The translations under genes were made by a program, and so were the position numbers. From NCBI RefSeq assembly GCF_001877785.1, contig NZ_MINN01000106.1, positions 248,001-312,000 on the forward strand: a stretch of DNA of 64,000 nucleotides, written 5' to 3'. Source of the DNA: Rossellomorea aquimaris. GTDB lineage: Bacteria; Bacillota; Bacilli; Bacillales; Bacillaceae_B. How positions within the stretch are numbered: position 1 is the stretch's first letter; each line of letters begins with the position of its first letter. The notes under the pieces were generated by a model. That model was not told the origin of the DNA. It made no database searches and saw only the letters and a list, made by a program, of their open reading frames with translations. Of this stretch, positions 26,504-35,048 are shown piece by piece.

Positions 26504-27400
26504 TTAATTCAGCTTCAATTCTTTCATTGTTTCTTCCAATACGTCCGGATAATTCGTGAACATCCCGGTCACTCCCCATTCAAGCAGCTGTCTCATGTCC
26601 TCTTTGTTATTGACTGTGTATGGGTGGATCAAGAGGTCATGTTCACGGACTTTCTGTACATAGTCCTGGTTGATTTTTGTGTAGCTCATCCCGAGGCCTT
26701 CTGCGTACTCGGAATAATAATCAAGCTCCTCATCCGTAATCGTGGCTGTCCCTTTGTAATCAAGCAGCTGAACAAGCGGGATTTCATCATTCAGATTGTG
26801 GACCTTTTGAAGGCTCTCCTCACTGAATGACTGGATAATGACACGGCTTGACGGACCATTTTGTCTGGTCAGGTTATATTCATCCAGAATCTTCAACAGT
26901 TTTTCTTCCATGCCTGGATAAACGTCAGGTGATTTCGTTTCAATATAATAATTCTTATTTTTACCGAAGTGTTTGATCACTTCCTGAAGTGTCTGGACCT
27001 GCAGCCCGTTATATTCATCCTTCGCTTTTTCCGGATATGCCGCGTTGAACCATGAGCCGGCATCCAATGACTTGATTTCTTCAAGAGTGTGATCTTTGAC
27101 TTTGCCGGTGCCGTTTGTGGTGCGGTCGAGTGTCTCATCATGCATGGCGATGAGCTCTCCGTCTTTCGTCATCTGAAGATCGAGCTCTATGTAGTCTCCG
27201 CCCATTTGGTCACCAAGCTCGTATGAAGGCAGTGTGTGTTCAGGTGCATATCCTGAAGCCCCGCGGTGTGAAATGTTCAGGATCTGGTTGTCGTTCAACT
27301 GGGGATTATTGCCTGATTGGGCTGCTGCAGGGGTGACGGCAACTGCCCCGATACCGATTACAGCTGCTGATAAACAGATGTTTCTCATGAATTTATTCAT
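26504..27400 (-). CDS. Secreted glycerophosphodiester phosphodiesterase
   Basis: A 298-residue exported enzyme. The start MNKFMRN at 27400 is 7 bases after GAGGAG (the ATG at 27406 is too close). A Sec signal ends near AVTPAAAQS. The GDPD catalytic pattern is clear: [15 protein letters not shown] (His and Glu), [37 protein letters not shown], and the C-terminal [23 protein letters not shown]. These enzymes release glycerol 3-phosphate from deacylated lipids or teichoic acid outside the cell. It resembles GlpQ, but no glpT is adjacent. Confidence 0.92.
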   Translation of the reverse strand: MNKFMRNICLSAAVIGIGAVAVTPAAAQSGNNPQLNDNQILNISHRGASGYAPEHTLPSYELGDQMGGDYIELDLQMTKDGELIAMHDETLDRTTNGTGKVKDHTLEEIKSLDAGSWFNAAYPEKAKDEYNGLQVQTLQEVIKHFGKNKNYYIETKSPDVYPGMEEKLLKILDEYNLTRQNGPSSRVIIQSFSEESLQKVHNLNDEIPLVQLLDYKGTATITDEELDYYSEYAEGLGMSYTKINQDYVQKVREHDLLIHPYTVNNKEDMRQLLEWGVTGMFTNYPDVLEETMKELKLN

Positions 27401-27700
27401 ATTCATTCTCCTCTCAAATAACGTTCTATTTAAGGGTAATGAACAAACATAAAGAGAGGATGAAAGAGTTGAAAAGCCTGTGTCAAGATTCCATTAAGGG
27501 AAGATTACAGGCAGGGAGAAGTAACCGGGTAAAATGATATGTCCGGGGCGGTTAAAGGCATAATTCCACGCTGCACGTCAGCCAGTCTGGAAAGCATGTC
27601 AGTCTGTTTTTTTGACACGTTGGACATGAATGTGACGATCCTGTGACATTGTTTGATATGATGTAAGCGTATTCATTTTGAACGAAAGGGGATCAGCATC
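27401..27700. other. Intergenic stretch upstream of cstA with a possible LytT-type direct repeat
   Basis: Gene-free. CAGTCTG occurs at 27583-27589 and again at 27600-27606, 17 bases apart on the same face, within CCAGTCTGGAAAGCATGTCAG. CAGGC-type short repeats lie further upstream. The -10-like TATGAT near 27657 has no good -35. The direct repeat could be a regulator site, but the spacing is shorter than classical LytTR sites. Confidence 0.35.
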
Positions 27701-29149
27701 ATGGTCACATTTCTTGTTGCAATTGCATTATTAATCGTTGGTTATTTCACATATGGAAAATTCATCGAAAAAATCTTTGGTGTGAATGAGGCGCGGACGA
27801 CACCTGCTTACGCAAAAGCGGACGGCGTCGATTATGTACCGATGAACACGAAGAAAAACTCGATGATCCAGCTGTTGAACATCGCGGGCGTCGGGCCGAT
27901 CTTCGGACCGATCATGGGAGCTTTATACGGACCGGTCGCATTTTTATGGATCGTCCTCGGGGCTATTTTTGCCGGAGCGGTCCATGACTATTTGACCGGT
28001 ATGATTTCAATCCGCAACGGCGGCGCTCATCTGCCTGCCCTTGCCGGGAAGTTTTTAGGAAAAACAATGAAGCACGTCGTAAATGGGTTCTCGATTCTAC
28101 TTCTGGTGCTTGTAGGTACGGTATTCGTAACAGCACCTGCAGCGCTGATTGCCGATTTGACTCCTGCATGGATTTCATTGGGAGTAATCATTGCCGCAAT
28201 TTTTGTATATTATATTTTGGCGACATTACTTCCGGTCGATAAGATCATCGGCCGCGTGTATCCGCTATTTGGGGCACTGCTATTGATCAGTGCAGTGGGT
28301 GTCGGCGCCGGGCTCGTGATCACAGGTGCTGATATTCCGGAGATGTCATTGACGAACATGCATCCTGATTCTGCAGCGATCTTCCCGCTGTTGTTCCTGA
28401 CAATTTCATGCGGGGCACTGTCAGGTTTCCATGCAACACAATCACCGATCATCTCAAGAACGACTCAAAATGAAAAGAACGGTCGCAAGATTTTCTACGG
28501 AATGATGATCCTTGAAGCCATCATCGCGATGATCTGGGCAGCTGCCGCGATGAGCTTATTCGGCCCGGGTGAACTGAGCGCGATCCTTGCTGAAGGCGGA
28601 CCGGCAGCCATTGTCAGCGAAGTGTCCATGCTTATGCTTGGTTCCATCGGCGGAACACTTGCCATCCTTGGTGTCATCGTCCTTCCGATTACATCAGGCG
28701 ACACTTCTTTCAGAAGCGCCCGTATGATCATTGCTGATTACATCAACGTGAAGCAGGTGAAAATGTCAAGCCGCCTCTGGATTGCAGTTCCACTATTCGT
28801 AATCTCAGTAGCGCTTACACAAATCGATTTTAACTTACTATGGAGATACTTCTCCTGGGCAAATCAATCAACAGCCATGATTGCACTATGGGTCGGCGCC
28901 ATGTACCTTGCACTTCAGAAAAAACCTCACTGGGTGGCAAGTGTACCGGCCGTATTCATGACGATGGTCACGTTCACGTATATCCTGAACGCACCGATCG
29001 GGTTCGGGTTATCGATGGGAACTGCATATGCAGGAGCGACGGCTGGTACGATCGCTGTTATCATCGCCTTTGCTTGGAGCCTGAGAAAACAATTGAACGC
29101 AGGCGGTGTGATCCAGGTTGATGAGGATGTTCCTCAGCCAGCCGCGTAA
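27701..29149 (+). CDS. cstA: CstA-family transporter (pyruvate/peptide)
   Basis: A 482-residue membrane protein, the shorter Gram-positive form of CstA. Conserved parts are NIAGVGPIFGPIMGALYGP near residue 62, FAGAVHDYLTGMISIRNGG near 90, and SCGALSGFHATQSPIISRTT near 235. About 13 spans. The E. coli members BtsT and CstA import pyruvate with protons and BtsT is controlled by a LytS/LytTR pair, so the lytS-lytT genes 1.2 kb upstream are suggestive. ATG start after AAAGGGGA. Confidence 0.9.
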   Translation: MVTFLVAIALLIVGYFTYGKFIEKIFGVNEARTTPAYAKADGVDYVPMNTKKNSMIQLLNIAGVGPIFGPIMGALYGPVAFLWIVLGAIFAGAVHDYLTGMISIRNGGAHLPALAGKFLGKTMKHVVNGFSILLLVLVGTVFVTAPAALIADLTPAWISLGVIIAAIFVYYILATLLPVDKIIGRVYPLFGALLLISAVGVGAGLVITGADIPEMSLTNMHPDSAAIFPLLFLTISCGALSGFHATQSPIISRTTQNEKNGRKIFYGMMILEAIIAMIWAAAAMSLFGPGELSAILAEGGPAAIVSEVSMLMLGSIGGTLAILGVIVLPITSGDTSFRSARMIIADYINVKQVKMSSRLWIAVPLFVISVALTQIDFNLLWRYFSWANQSTAMIALWVGAMYLALQKKPHWVASVPAVFMTMVTFTYILNAPIGFGLSMGTAYAGATAGTIAVIIAFAWSLRKQLNAGGVIQVDEDVPQPAA

Positions 29150-29267
29150 AGATTGTCTTAGTTCTGGAGCTTGCTTAGACCGGCTGCAGCCTGAACGTGG
29201 TTGACGGTGCCGGATGGGAAGAAGGTTCCTCATCCGGGGGCCATGACATTTTTCTGTTATCCTTTAT

Positions 29268-29307
29268 GAGTTTTCCGGTTATTACCGGGAAGCTCTTTTC
29301 TTTTTTT
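29268..29307 (+). terminator. Terminator of cstA
   Basis: GAGTTTTCCGGT / ACCGGGAAGCTC (G-T pairs), 4-base loop, then TTTTCTTTTTTT. The 29150-29267 stretch before it also holds a CCGGATG/CATCCGG hairpin (29210-29237) without a T-run. Confidence 0.75.
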
Positions 29308-29390
29308 GCACAAAATAAGAATGGTTCATAAAACCATTGTTTTGTTAAGCTGCCGGTTCTGATTCTGGCTGCAGGGTTGTATGCCACAGC

Positions 29391-29418
29391 GGGACGCGGG
29401 GACAGGTCCCTTGTCCCG
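29391..29418. repeat. GGGACAGGTCCC motif
   Basis: GGGACGCGGGGACAGGTCCC followed by TTGTCCC. A related sequence is at 52498-52527 and a decayed one at 35390-35404. It looks like a scattered short intergenic palindrome. Confidence 0.5.
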
Positions 29419-29481
29419 GCACGGACCGGATGCAGATTTTACGACTTGTTTTTAAATCCAATGAAACAGGAGTGATTCAGC

Positions 29482-29586
29482 ATGACAAAGAAAACGAAAA
29501 AAGACGGCGGAACAAAGCAGAATAAAAACCACAAGCCTAAGCAGAAGACATCTGGTTCTGCAAATGGGCAGAATGGCTATCACTAG
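29482..29586 (+). CDS. Tiny lysine/asparagine-rich protein (34 residues)
   Basis: MTKKTKKDGGTKQNKNHKPK then QKTSGSANGQNGYH. ACAGGAGTGA lies 9 bases before the ATG and a T-tailed hairpin follows, so this has all the signs of a gene. It is highly basic, without hydrophobic residues, and presumably unstructured or nucleic-acid binding. The size and composition recall minor small acid-soluble spore proteins of Bacillus, but I cannot match it to a named one. Confidence 0.65.
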   Translation: MTKKTKKDGGTKQNKNHKPKQKTSGSANGQNGYH

Positions 29587-29594
29587 GGTTTGTT

Positions 29595-29629
29595 AAGAGG
29601 CCAATCTCTTTGGGGGTTGGTCTTTTTTT
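29595..29629 (+). terminator. Terminator after the 34-residue gene
   Basis: AAGAGGCCAA pairs with TTGGTCTTTT (G-T pairs allowed), followed by TTT. Confidence 0.65.
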
Positions 29630-29732
29630 GGGTTGGCGGGCTTTAGGTGAGCGGGTATGATGATGCCTTCCTGGGCTGCCGTTTATGTTATGGGAAATGG
29701 CGTGTGGCGGGGGATTGACGTAAAGATTTTTC

Positions 29733-29846
29733 GACAAGTTGCTTGAAAATCGATGAAAGTGGTTCATAAAATTGAAAGGTGGCACGTAAATTTGGAAAGT
29801 GGCTTGTATTTTCTGAAAGTGGATCGGAAAATGTGAAAAGTGGCTT
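29733..29846. repeat. 20-bp periodic array, motif GAAAGTGG
   Basis: Units GAAAGTGGNTCGTAAAATTT begin at 29755, 29774, 29795, 29815 and 29835, with a degenerate unit near 29735. The spacers vary and the core is kept. It fills most of the 29630-30007 gene-free stretch between the two tiny basic genes. Confidence 0.82.
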
Positions 29847-30007
29847 GAAAAGAGGTTGGCATCCAAAATTTTTACTAGAACGGACACGCCGGAGGGCAGG
29901 AGGACGCTGTTTTTAACCGGAAGCATTCAAAAAACAAGCTGTTTTCCCCGAAAAGATGTATTATAATGGAGAAATAGAAGGTTTTCATCTCAAAAGGGGG
30001 TTTCAAG

Positions 30008-30181
30008 ATGACGGAAAAGAAAAAGGTCAGCCTGCAGGAAGCGATGAAGCAGCAGCTGGCGAAGAAGAAAGAAGCCCAGTCAGGCGGCAAGCAGTCGAAG
30101 AACGGTCTGGCTTCGAATCAGCGTATGCAGAGTCAGCAAACGAAGAAGCCGAGTAATACCCGCCGTAAGATGGGAAGTTAA
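30008..30181 (+). CDS. Small basic protein (57 residues), conserved-looking
   Basis: MTEKKKVSLQEAMKQQLAKK is followed by a KQSKNGLASNQRMQSQQTKK segment and the tail PSNTRRKMGS. AAGGGGG lies 8 bases before the ATG. Lysine- and glutamine-rich, no membrane segment, probably an extended helix followed by a disordered tail. I have the impression that proteins ending QQTKKPNNxRRxxG are widespread in Bacillus, but no function is known to me. Confidence 0.75.
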   Translation: MTEKKKVSLQEAMKQQLAKKKEAQSGGKQSKNGLASNQRMQSQQTKKPSNTRRKMGS

Positions 30182-30190
30182 TAGAACGAA

Positions 30191-30227
30191 GAAGAGCGCT
30201 TAGATTTTGTAGGGGGCTCTTTTTTTA
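30191..30227 (+). terminator. Probable terminator after the 57-residue gene
   Basis: AAGAGC ... GGCTCTT weak stem followed by TTTTTTTATT. Confidence 0.55.
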
Positions 30228-30320
30228 TTGAATTTTTTAGGGGCGGCAGCAGAATTTTCCTTGTCGTACCGCTACGAACCCACTAACTCAGGATTCGAAT
30301 CAAATTTTTAGTGACTAATC

Positions 30321-30430
30321 CCGTTTTATGCGCAAAACTATTAATATATGCTGACAAATTCAAATATATGCTGAAAAATTTCATTTTATGAAAAAAATTT
30401 TGTTCACGCTTAATTTACCATTTTATGGAC
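30321..30430. repeat. 20-bp periodic array, motif TATATGCTGA
   Basis: TTATGCGC, TATATGCTGAC, TATATGCTGAAA and TTTTATGAAA place their TATG at 30327, 30347, 30367 and 30387, exactly 20 bases apart, then decay (CACGCT, TTTTATGG at 30424). It lies in the gene-free stretch before the ECF sigma gene. Confidence 0.75.
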
Positions 30431-30536
30431 CTTAAACCAAGTACTCTCCTCCCAACTTCTTCAGATTGTCAAAACCTCTTTTTGAAAAAATCAAACCAAC
30501 TACTTTCCAGAATCGTCAAAGGTGTAGAGAACTGGG

Positions 30537-31091
30537 GTGGATCTATTGGATGCGGACGAATTGCCGAGTGAAAAACTAATCAGGGACGGACTGCTTGAAG
30601 AGGCCATGGACCGGTATGGCCGGGCGGTTTTATATATGGCGTACTCGTATGTCAAGGACCATGTGCTTGCGGAGGATATTGCGCAGGAAGTATTCGTGAA
30701 GTTTTACAGTAAAATGGATTCATTCAGAGGTGAGTCGAGTTTGAAGACATTTCTGATGCGGATCACGATCAATCAATGCAAGGATCATCTTAAGCGCTGG
30801 GATACGAGGAAGATCCTTTTTACAAATAAGCTGAGTGAGGTCCTTCAGGAACGCGGAAATCCTGAATCGAAGACAATCCATGGAGAAGAACAGAGTGAGC
30901 TGCATTCCAAGCTCCTCAAACTGCCGGTCAAGTATCGGGAGGTATTATTTTTGCATTATTATCAGGAATTAAAGGTGAAAGAGATAGCCGGGGTTCTGGA
31001 GCTTAACCCGGGTACGGTCAAGACGAGGCTGAAAACGGGCAGGGACAGGCTGTATCGATTGTACGGAGAACGGGGGCGGCATGATGGATAG
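30537..31091 (+). CDS. ECF-type RNA polymerase sigma factor
   Basis: A 184-residue sigma-70 family protein. Region 2 lies at about 25-92 (AVLYMAYSYVKDHVLAEDIAQEVFVKFY, with SLKTFLMRITINQCKDHLKR as 2.4). Region 4 is at 125-178 (LPVKYREVLFLHYYQELKVKEIAGVLELNPGTVKTRLKTGRDRLYRLYG). The start is uncertain: GTG at 30537, or TTG at 30546 behind GGGGTGG. It overlaps the next gene by 11 bases; that gene encodes the probable anti-sigma factor. Which promoters it reads is not visible here. Confidence 0.9.
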   Translation: MDLLDADELPSEKLIRDGLLEEAMDRYGRAVLYMAYSYVKDHVLAEDIAQEVFVKFYSKMDSFRGESSLKTFLMRITINQCKDHLKRWDTRKILFTNKLSEVLQERGNPESKTIHGEEQSELHSKLLKLPVKYREVLFLHYYQELKVKEIAGVLELNPGTVKTRLKTGRDRLYRLYGERGRHDG

Positions 31092-31710
31092 GGAACTAGA
31101 GCGGAAGATCAAGAGGATGACCGATGAGGGGCTGAAGGATCTGGATTTCAATTCCGAGCTGAAGGGGAAAGTCCGCCAAAAATTAAAGCGGGATAAGCCG
31201 TACCGGAGGCGGTGGTATGCTCCCGTGATCAGTTTGCTGATTGTGGTGTTGCTGCTGTTTGTTTTTGCGGTGGTGAAGGGGGAGAAGCTCGGCTTCATCG
31301 GAAATGAATGGCTGAGCGGTTTTTTCGAGAACAGTTCGAACTTTGATATTGAAATCAACGCTTCCCACGGTCCATCGGTCAGTACGTTTGACGGGACTAT
31401 TACCCGGGAAGATGTCGTAAAACCAATTTCTTTTACAAAAGATGAGAGGGATAGGATTTTTGCCAAAATCGAAAGCATCGATTTTGAAGGGGGATTGGAC
31501 CTTCCTGACGGGGAAGGCTGCAATTACCAGCCGTATGGTGGATATGACGTGAAGGTGAGGATAAATAAAGATAACTATGAGTACCAATCTTCCGGCTGCC
31601 ACACAACGGCCGACAGCCGCGCGCTGGATGAGCTGTGGGAATTGATGTTCGAGATGATCAAACAGAAACCCGGGTATGAGGAAATGGTGGAGCCGTATTA
31701 TATGATTTAA
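31081..31710 (+). CDS. Probable membrane-anchored anti-sigma factor
   Basis: A 209-residue protein with a basic cytosolic N-terminus (1-47), one membrane span APVISLLIVVLLLFVFAVV (48-66), and a 140-residue external domain. The external part contains two cysteines (DGEGCNYQPYGG and YQSSGCHTT) that could form a disulfide. No ZAS zinc motif (HxxxCxxC) is seen. The assignment rests on overlap with the ECF sigma gene and on topology; the family is unknown to me. ATG at 31081 or 31084. Confidence 0.7.
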   Translation: MMDRELERKIKRMTDEGLKDLDFNSELKGKVRQKLKRDKPYRRRWYAPVISLLIVVLLLFVFAVVKGEKLGFIGNEWLSGFFENSSNFDIEINASHGPSVSTFDGTITREDVVKPISFTKDERDRIFAKIESIDFEGGLDLPDGEGCNYQPYGGYDVKVRINKDNYEYQSSGCHTTADSRALDELWELMFEMIKQKPGYEEMVEPYYMI

Positions 31711-31717
31711 AAATAGG

Positions 31718-31746
31718 TTTACTTCCTCCTCATCAGATGATAATAT
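31718..31746 (+). promoter_or_regulatory. Promoter of the first T-box unit
   Basis: TTTACT, 17-base spacer, TAATAT, immediately before the T-box leader. Confidence 0.5.
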
Positions 31747-31762
31747 AGTAAAAATTAACAAA

Positions 31763-32037
31763 TGCGATGACGAGAAGAGTAGCCGTCAGAATCCTTCGCC
31801 AGAGAGCCCCGGGAGCTGAAAAGGGGCAGGGAGGCTGTCGGTGAACCAAGACTCTGAGCTGCACATCGGAACCCATGCGGGGATGGTGTGACGGGAGCTC
31901 CTGTTATAGAGCTAGGGTATGGGCCGCATGGCGGTACCCGAAAAGGCCGGTGTGGAGACATATCGGCGAACTGGGGTGGCACCGCGATCAAATCTCGCCC
32001 CCAAGACTGAAGAGGTCTTGGGGGTGGGATTTTTTTA
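31763..32037 (+). promoter_or_regulatory. T-box leader upstream of the MFS transporter, proline-type specifier CCA
   Basis: Stem I starts at GCGATGACGAGAAGAGTAG and closes with ACTCTGAGCTGCACATCG. The specifier position aligned to the proS T-box downstream is GAA-CCA-A (31846-31848), a proline codon. The T-box proper is ACTGGGGTGGCACCGCG (31970-31986). The terminator is CGCCCCCAAGAC / GTCTTGGGGGTGG followed by TTTTTTT. By the known mechanism, uncharged tRNA pairs with the specifier and the T-box and opens the terminator. Confidence 0.92.
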
Positions 32038-32093
32038 TTGTCGTCCTTCTGGAGACGAGGGATGTTTGATTAAATCGCGGGGAGGAATGGTTA

Positions 32094-33311
32094 ATGGGTT
32101 GGAAGAATCCGTTGTTGCTGTTGCTGAGTATCGGATTGTCTAATATCGGGGCATGGATTTTCTTGATCGCTCTGAATTTAATCGTGCTGGATGAATCGGG
32201 TTCGGCACTGGCGGTAGGTATATTGTATGTTTTGAATCCACTTGCCGCATTGTTTACGAATGCGTGGGCGGGGAGTGTGGTCGACCGGTTGAATAAGCGG
32301 ATGTTGATGGTGATTTTGGATGTAACAATGGCGGTCCTGGTGGCAATGCTGCCGTTCATTTCTTCACTGCCGCTTATGTACGCGGTAGTGTTTGTGGTCA
32401 ATATGGGGAGTTCGGTTTTTTATCCGGCATCGATGACGTATATGACGAAGCTGATCCCGAAGAATAAAAGGCAGAGGTTCAATGCCTTCAGGAGTCTGGT
32501 GGGTTCTGGTGCATTCATTGTCGGGCCTGCGATTGCAGGGTTGCTTTTCATTGTGGGGACACCCGAGACGGCCATCTTTTTAAATGGAGCGGCGTTGTTA
32601 CTCTCCGGGGTGGCGACCCTTTTTCTGCCGGATGTTGAAGGGGGAGCAGCCGAGGGGGCGAAGAAGTTGTCGCTGGACATGATAAAAGAGGATTTGCGGA
32701 TGGTCATGCGTTTCAGCCTGAACCGCATATATGTGATGGTGGTGTACTTTTTATTCAGCTGCATGCTCGTTCTGACTGCAGCGGTGGATTCGCTGGAAGC
32801 TGCTTTTTCAAAAGAAGTGCTCAGCCTTTCGAACAGCACGTATGGATATCTGGTGAGTATTGCTGGAGCGGGATATCTCATTGGCGCAATGGTGAATACC
32901 GTAATTGCAGACAAGGTCCGGGATGTGAAGCTGATTGCTTTCGGTTCGGTCATGGTATCCGCAGGTTATATGGTTTATTCGGTCTCGGACGGATTTATGG
33001 CTGCTGCCATCGGGTTTTCGGTGCTGTCCTTTTCTCTTGCTTTTGCTCAAACCGGGTTTGACACATTCATTCAGGAGCGGATCCCTGTCGAAGTGATGGG
33101 ACGGGTGAGCAGTGTGTACGGCTGGGTCGAAGGGTTTCTGGTTATCGCTGCAACCATCCTGATCGGTGCGGGTGCTCATGTTTTGTCCATCCGTAACGTC
33201 GTGGCAGGCGGTTGCCTTGTCATGGTCGCCGTAACCGTTTTACTCTGTATCCATTCGTTGAGACGGGCGGGGGAGAAGCAGGCTGAAAGAGCCGAGGTCG
33301 AAACCGGCTGA
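32094..33311 (+). CDS. MFS transporter (EntS/MFS_3-like) under T-box control
   Basis: A 405-residue transporter with 11-12 spans. The family loop between spans 2 and 3 is seen as GSVVDRLNKRMLMVILD. It resembles the DHA3-type exporters, in which drug and siderophore efflux pumps fall. ATG after GGGGAGG. The only upstream regulatory element is the T-box, so expression should rise when the matched (probably proline) tRNA is uncharged. Substrate may be proline or a proline-like compound, or an inhibitor of prolyl-tRNA synthetase; this is inference. proS follows as a separate T-box unit. Confidence 0.85.
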   Translation: MGWKNPLLLLLSIGLSNIGAWIFLIALNLIVLDESGSALAVGILYVLNPLAALFTNAWAGSVVDRLNKRMLMVILDVTMAVLVAMLPFISSLPLMYAVVFVVNMGSSVFYPASMTYMTKLIPKNKRQRFNAFRSLVGSGAFIVGPAIAGLLFIVGTPETAIFLNGAALLLSGVATLFLPDVEGGAAEGAKKLSLDMIKEDLRMVMRFSLNRIYVMVVYFLFSCMLVLTAAVDSLEAAFSKEVLSLSNSTYGYLVSIAGAGYLIGAMVNTVIADKVRDVKLIAFGSVMVSAGYMVYSVSDGFMAAAIGFSVLSFSLAFAQTGFDTFIQERIPVEVMGRVSSVYGWVEGFLVIAATILIGAGAHVLSIRNVVAGGCLVMVAVTVLLCIHSLRRAGEKQAERAEVETG

Positions 33312-33318
33312 AAATTAA

Positions 33319-33347
33319 ATTGACACTACATGGAAATCTCTATATAA
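33319..33347 (+). promoter_or_regulatory. Consensus sigma-A promoter of the proS T-box unit
   Basis: TTGACA, exactly 17 bases, TATAAT: a perfect match to the sigma-A consensus. Confidence 0.9.
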
Positions 33348-33367
33348 TCAGTTCAAATACTTGAAAT

Positions 33368-33570
33368 CTTCGATGAGGATCAGTAAAGTGACCCTGTCTT
33401 TTCAGAGAGGGGGCCGATTGGTGCGAGGCTCCCATTGACATTCATTTGAACCTGCCTCTGAGTCTGAATATTCAGCGGTTCATACCGTTATCATGCGAGA
33501 GAGTGAAGCTTTGCTTTGAATCAGGGTGGTACCGCCAGTAATGGTCCCTGATGATGAGCGGGGCTTTTTT
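33368..33570 (+). promoter_or_regulatory. T-box leader of proS, specifier CCT (Pro)
   Basis: Stem I from CTTCGATGAGGATCAGTAA with AGAGAGGGGGCC; the specifier GAA-CCT-G is at 33451-33453; T-box sequence TCAGGGTGGTACCGCC at 33521-33536; terminator-like GTCCCTGATGATGAGCGGGG followed by CTTTTTT. The proline specifier agrees with the gene it controls. Confidence 0.93.
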
Positions 33571-33596
33571 AATTTTATAAAAAAGAGGTGTCCAGT

Positions 33597-35027
33597 ATGG
33601 CAAAAGAATTTGTAAAAGACGTCACCGCAATGGACGAGGATTTCGCCCAGTGGTATACAGATGTCGTGAAGAAGGCGGAGCTGGTCGATTATTCGAGCGT
33701 CCGAGGTTCGATGATCATCAGGCCTTACGGCTATGCAATCTGGGAAAATATAAAGAGTGCGCTCGATGCGAAAATCAAGGAGACGGGGCATGAAAATGTG
33801 TATATGCCGCTGTTCATTCCGGAAAGTCTCCTCCAGCGGGAAAAGGATCACATTGAAGGATTCGCACCGGAAGTGGCATGGGTTACCCACGGAGGAGAAG
33901 AAGAGCTGACCGAGAGATTATGTGTCCGCCCGACATCCGAAGTGCTGTTCGGCGAGCATTATAAAAACATCATCCACTCCTACCGCGATCTGCCGAAGCT
34001 TTATAATCAGTGGGCAAATGTCGTGCGCTGGGAAAAAACGACGCGGCCGTTCCTGAGGACACTTGAGTTCCTGTGGCAGGAAGGTCATACATGCCATGAG
34101 ACGGATGAAGACGCCCACGCAGAAACGGTAAGGATGCTCGAAGTGTATGCGGAGCTTTGCGAAGAGCTGCTGGCAATCCCGGTGGTGAAGGGTCAGAAGA
34201 CGGAAAAAGAAAAATTTGCCGGCGCGAAGTATACGTATACGATCGAGAGCCTGATGCACGACGGAAAAGCGCTGCAATCCGGGACATCCCATCACCTTGG
34301 TGACGGATTTGCAAAAGCGTTCGGCATTCAGTTCACCGACCGCGAAGGGAAGCTCCAGCATGTGCAGCAGACATCGTGGGGACTGACAACGCGCATCATC
34401 GGGGCGATGATCATGGTGCACGGCGATGACCGCGGACTCGTCGTACCGCCGCGCATGGCACCGACTCAGCTGATGATCGTGCCGATCGCGCAGCATAAAG
34501 AAGGCGTGCTTGATTTTGCCTATGATATGAAGAAGAAGCTGTCAGCCGTGGCGCGTGTCGGGATCGATGCGAGCGACAAGAAGCCGGGCTGGAAGTTCAA
34601 TGAGTACGAAATGAAGGGGATTCCGCTTCGTCTTGAGGCCGGGCCTCGTGATATTGAAAACGGACAGGTGATCCTTGCCCGCCGCGATACCGGTGAGAAA
34701 GTGACGGTTCCAGTGGATGAGCTGCAAACGAAAGTCCCAGAACTTCTCGAAGAAATCCAGAAGAACCTTTTTGAAAAAGCAAAGGAGCATCGTGAGGAAA
34801 TGACGAGCATCGCTGCAGGGTTTGAAGACTTCAAGAAGGTTGTATCGGAAAAAGGCGGCTTCGTAAAAGCAATGTGGTGCGGAGAGCTTGCCTGTGAAGA
34901 TAAAATCAAGGAAGAAACCGGAGCGACTTCACGCTGTATGCCGTTTGATCAGGAAAAAGTGGGAGATACCTGCGTGTGCTGTGGGAAGCCGGCTGAGAAG
35001 ATGGTGTATTGGGCAAAGGCTTATTAA
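33597..35027 (+). CDS. proS: Prolyl-tRNA synthetase, archaeal/eukaryal-type (ProRS type 3)
   Basis: A 476-residue class II synthetase that charges tRNA-Pro. ATG at 33597 after AAGAGGTG. Motif 2 region [29 protein letters not shown] (near 138-166), motif 3 [24 protein letters not shown] (near 260-283), an anticodon-binding domain (about 285-390), and the type-3 C-terminal zinc domain with cysteines in [16 protein letters not shown] and CVCCGK. It lacks the large editing insertion of ordinary bacterial ProRS. Bacillaceae often carry this form in addition to the housekeeping one; whether a second copy exists here cannot be seen. Controlled by its own T-box. Confidence 0.95.
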   Translation: MAKEFVKDVTAMDEDFAQWYTDVVKKAELVDYSSVRGSMIIRPYGYAIWENIKSALDAKIKETGHENVYMPLFIPESLLQREKDHIEGFAPEVAWVTHGGEEELTERLCVRPTSEVLFGEHYKNIIHSYRDLPKLYNQWANVVRWEKTTRPFLRTLEFLWQEGHTCHETDEDAHAETVRMLEVYAELCEELLAIPVVKGQKTEKEKFAGAKYTYTIESLMHDGKALQSGTSHHLGDGFAKAFGIQFTDREGKLQHVQQTSWGLTTRIIGAMIMVHGDDRGLVVPPRMAPTQLMIVPIAQHKEGVLDFAYDMKKKLSAVARVGIDASDKKPGWKFNEYEMKGIPLRLEAGPRDIENGQVILARRDTGEKVTVPVDELQTKVPELLEEIQKNLFEKAKEHREEMTSIAAGFEDFKKVVSEKGGFVKAMWCGELACEDKIKEETGATSRCMPFDQEKVGDTCVCCGKPAEKMVYWAKAY

Positions 35028-35048
35028 GAACTTGAGGTATGAGGTGTG

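Noticed and set aside
31755..32069. Frames of 64-78 codons on both strands
   Set aside because: They overlap the T-box leader, whose RNA structure explains the sequence.
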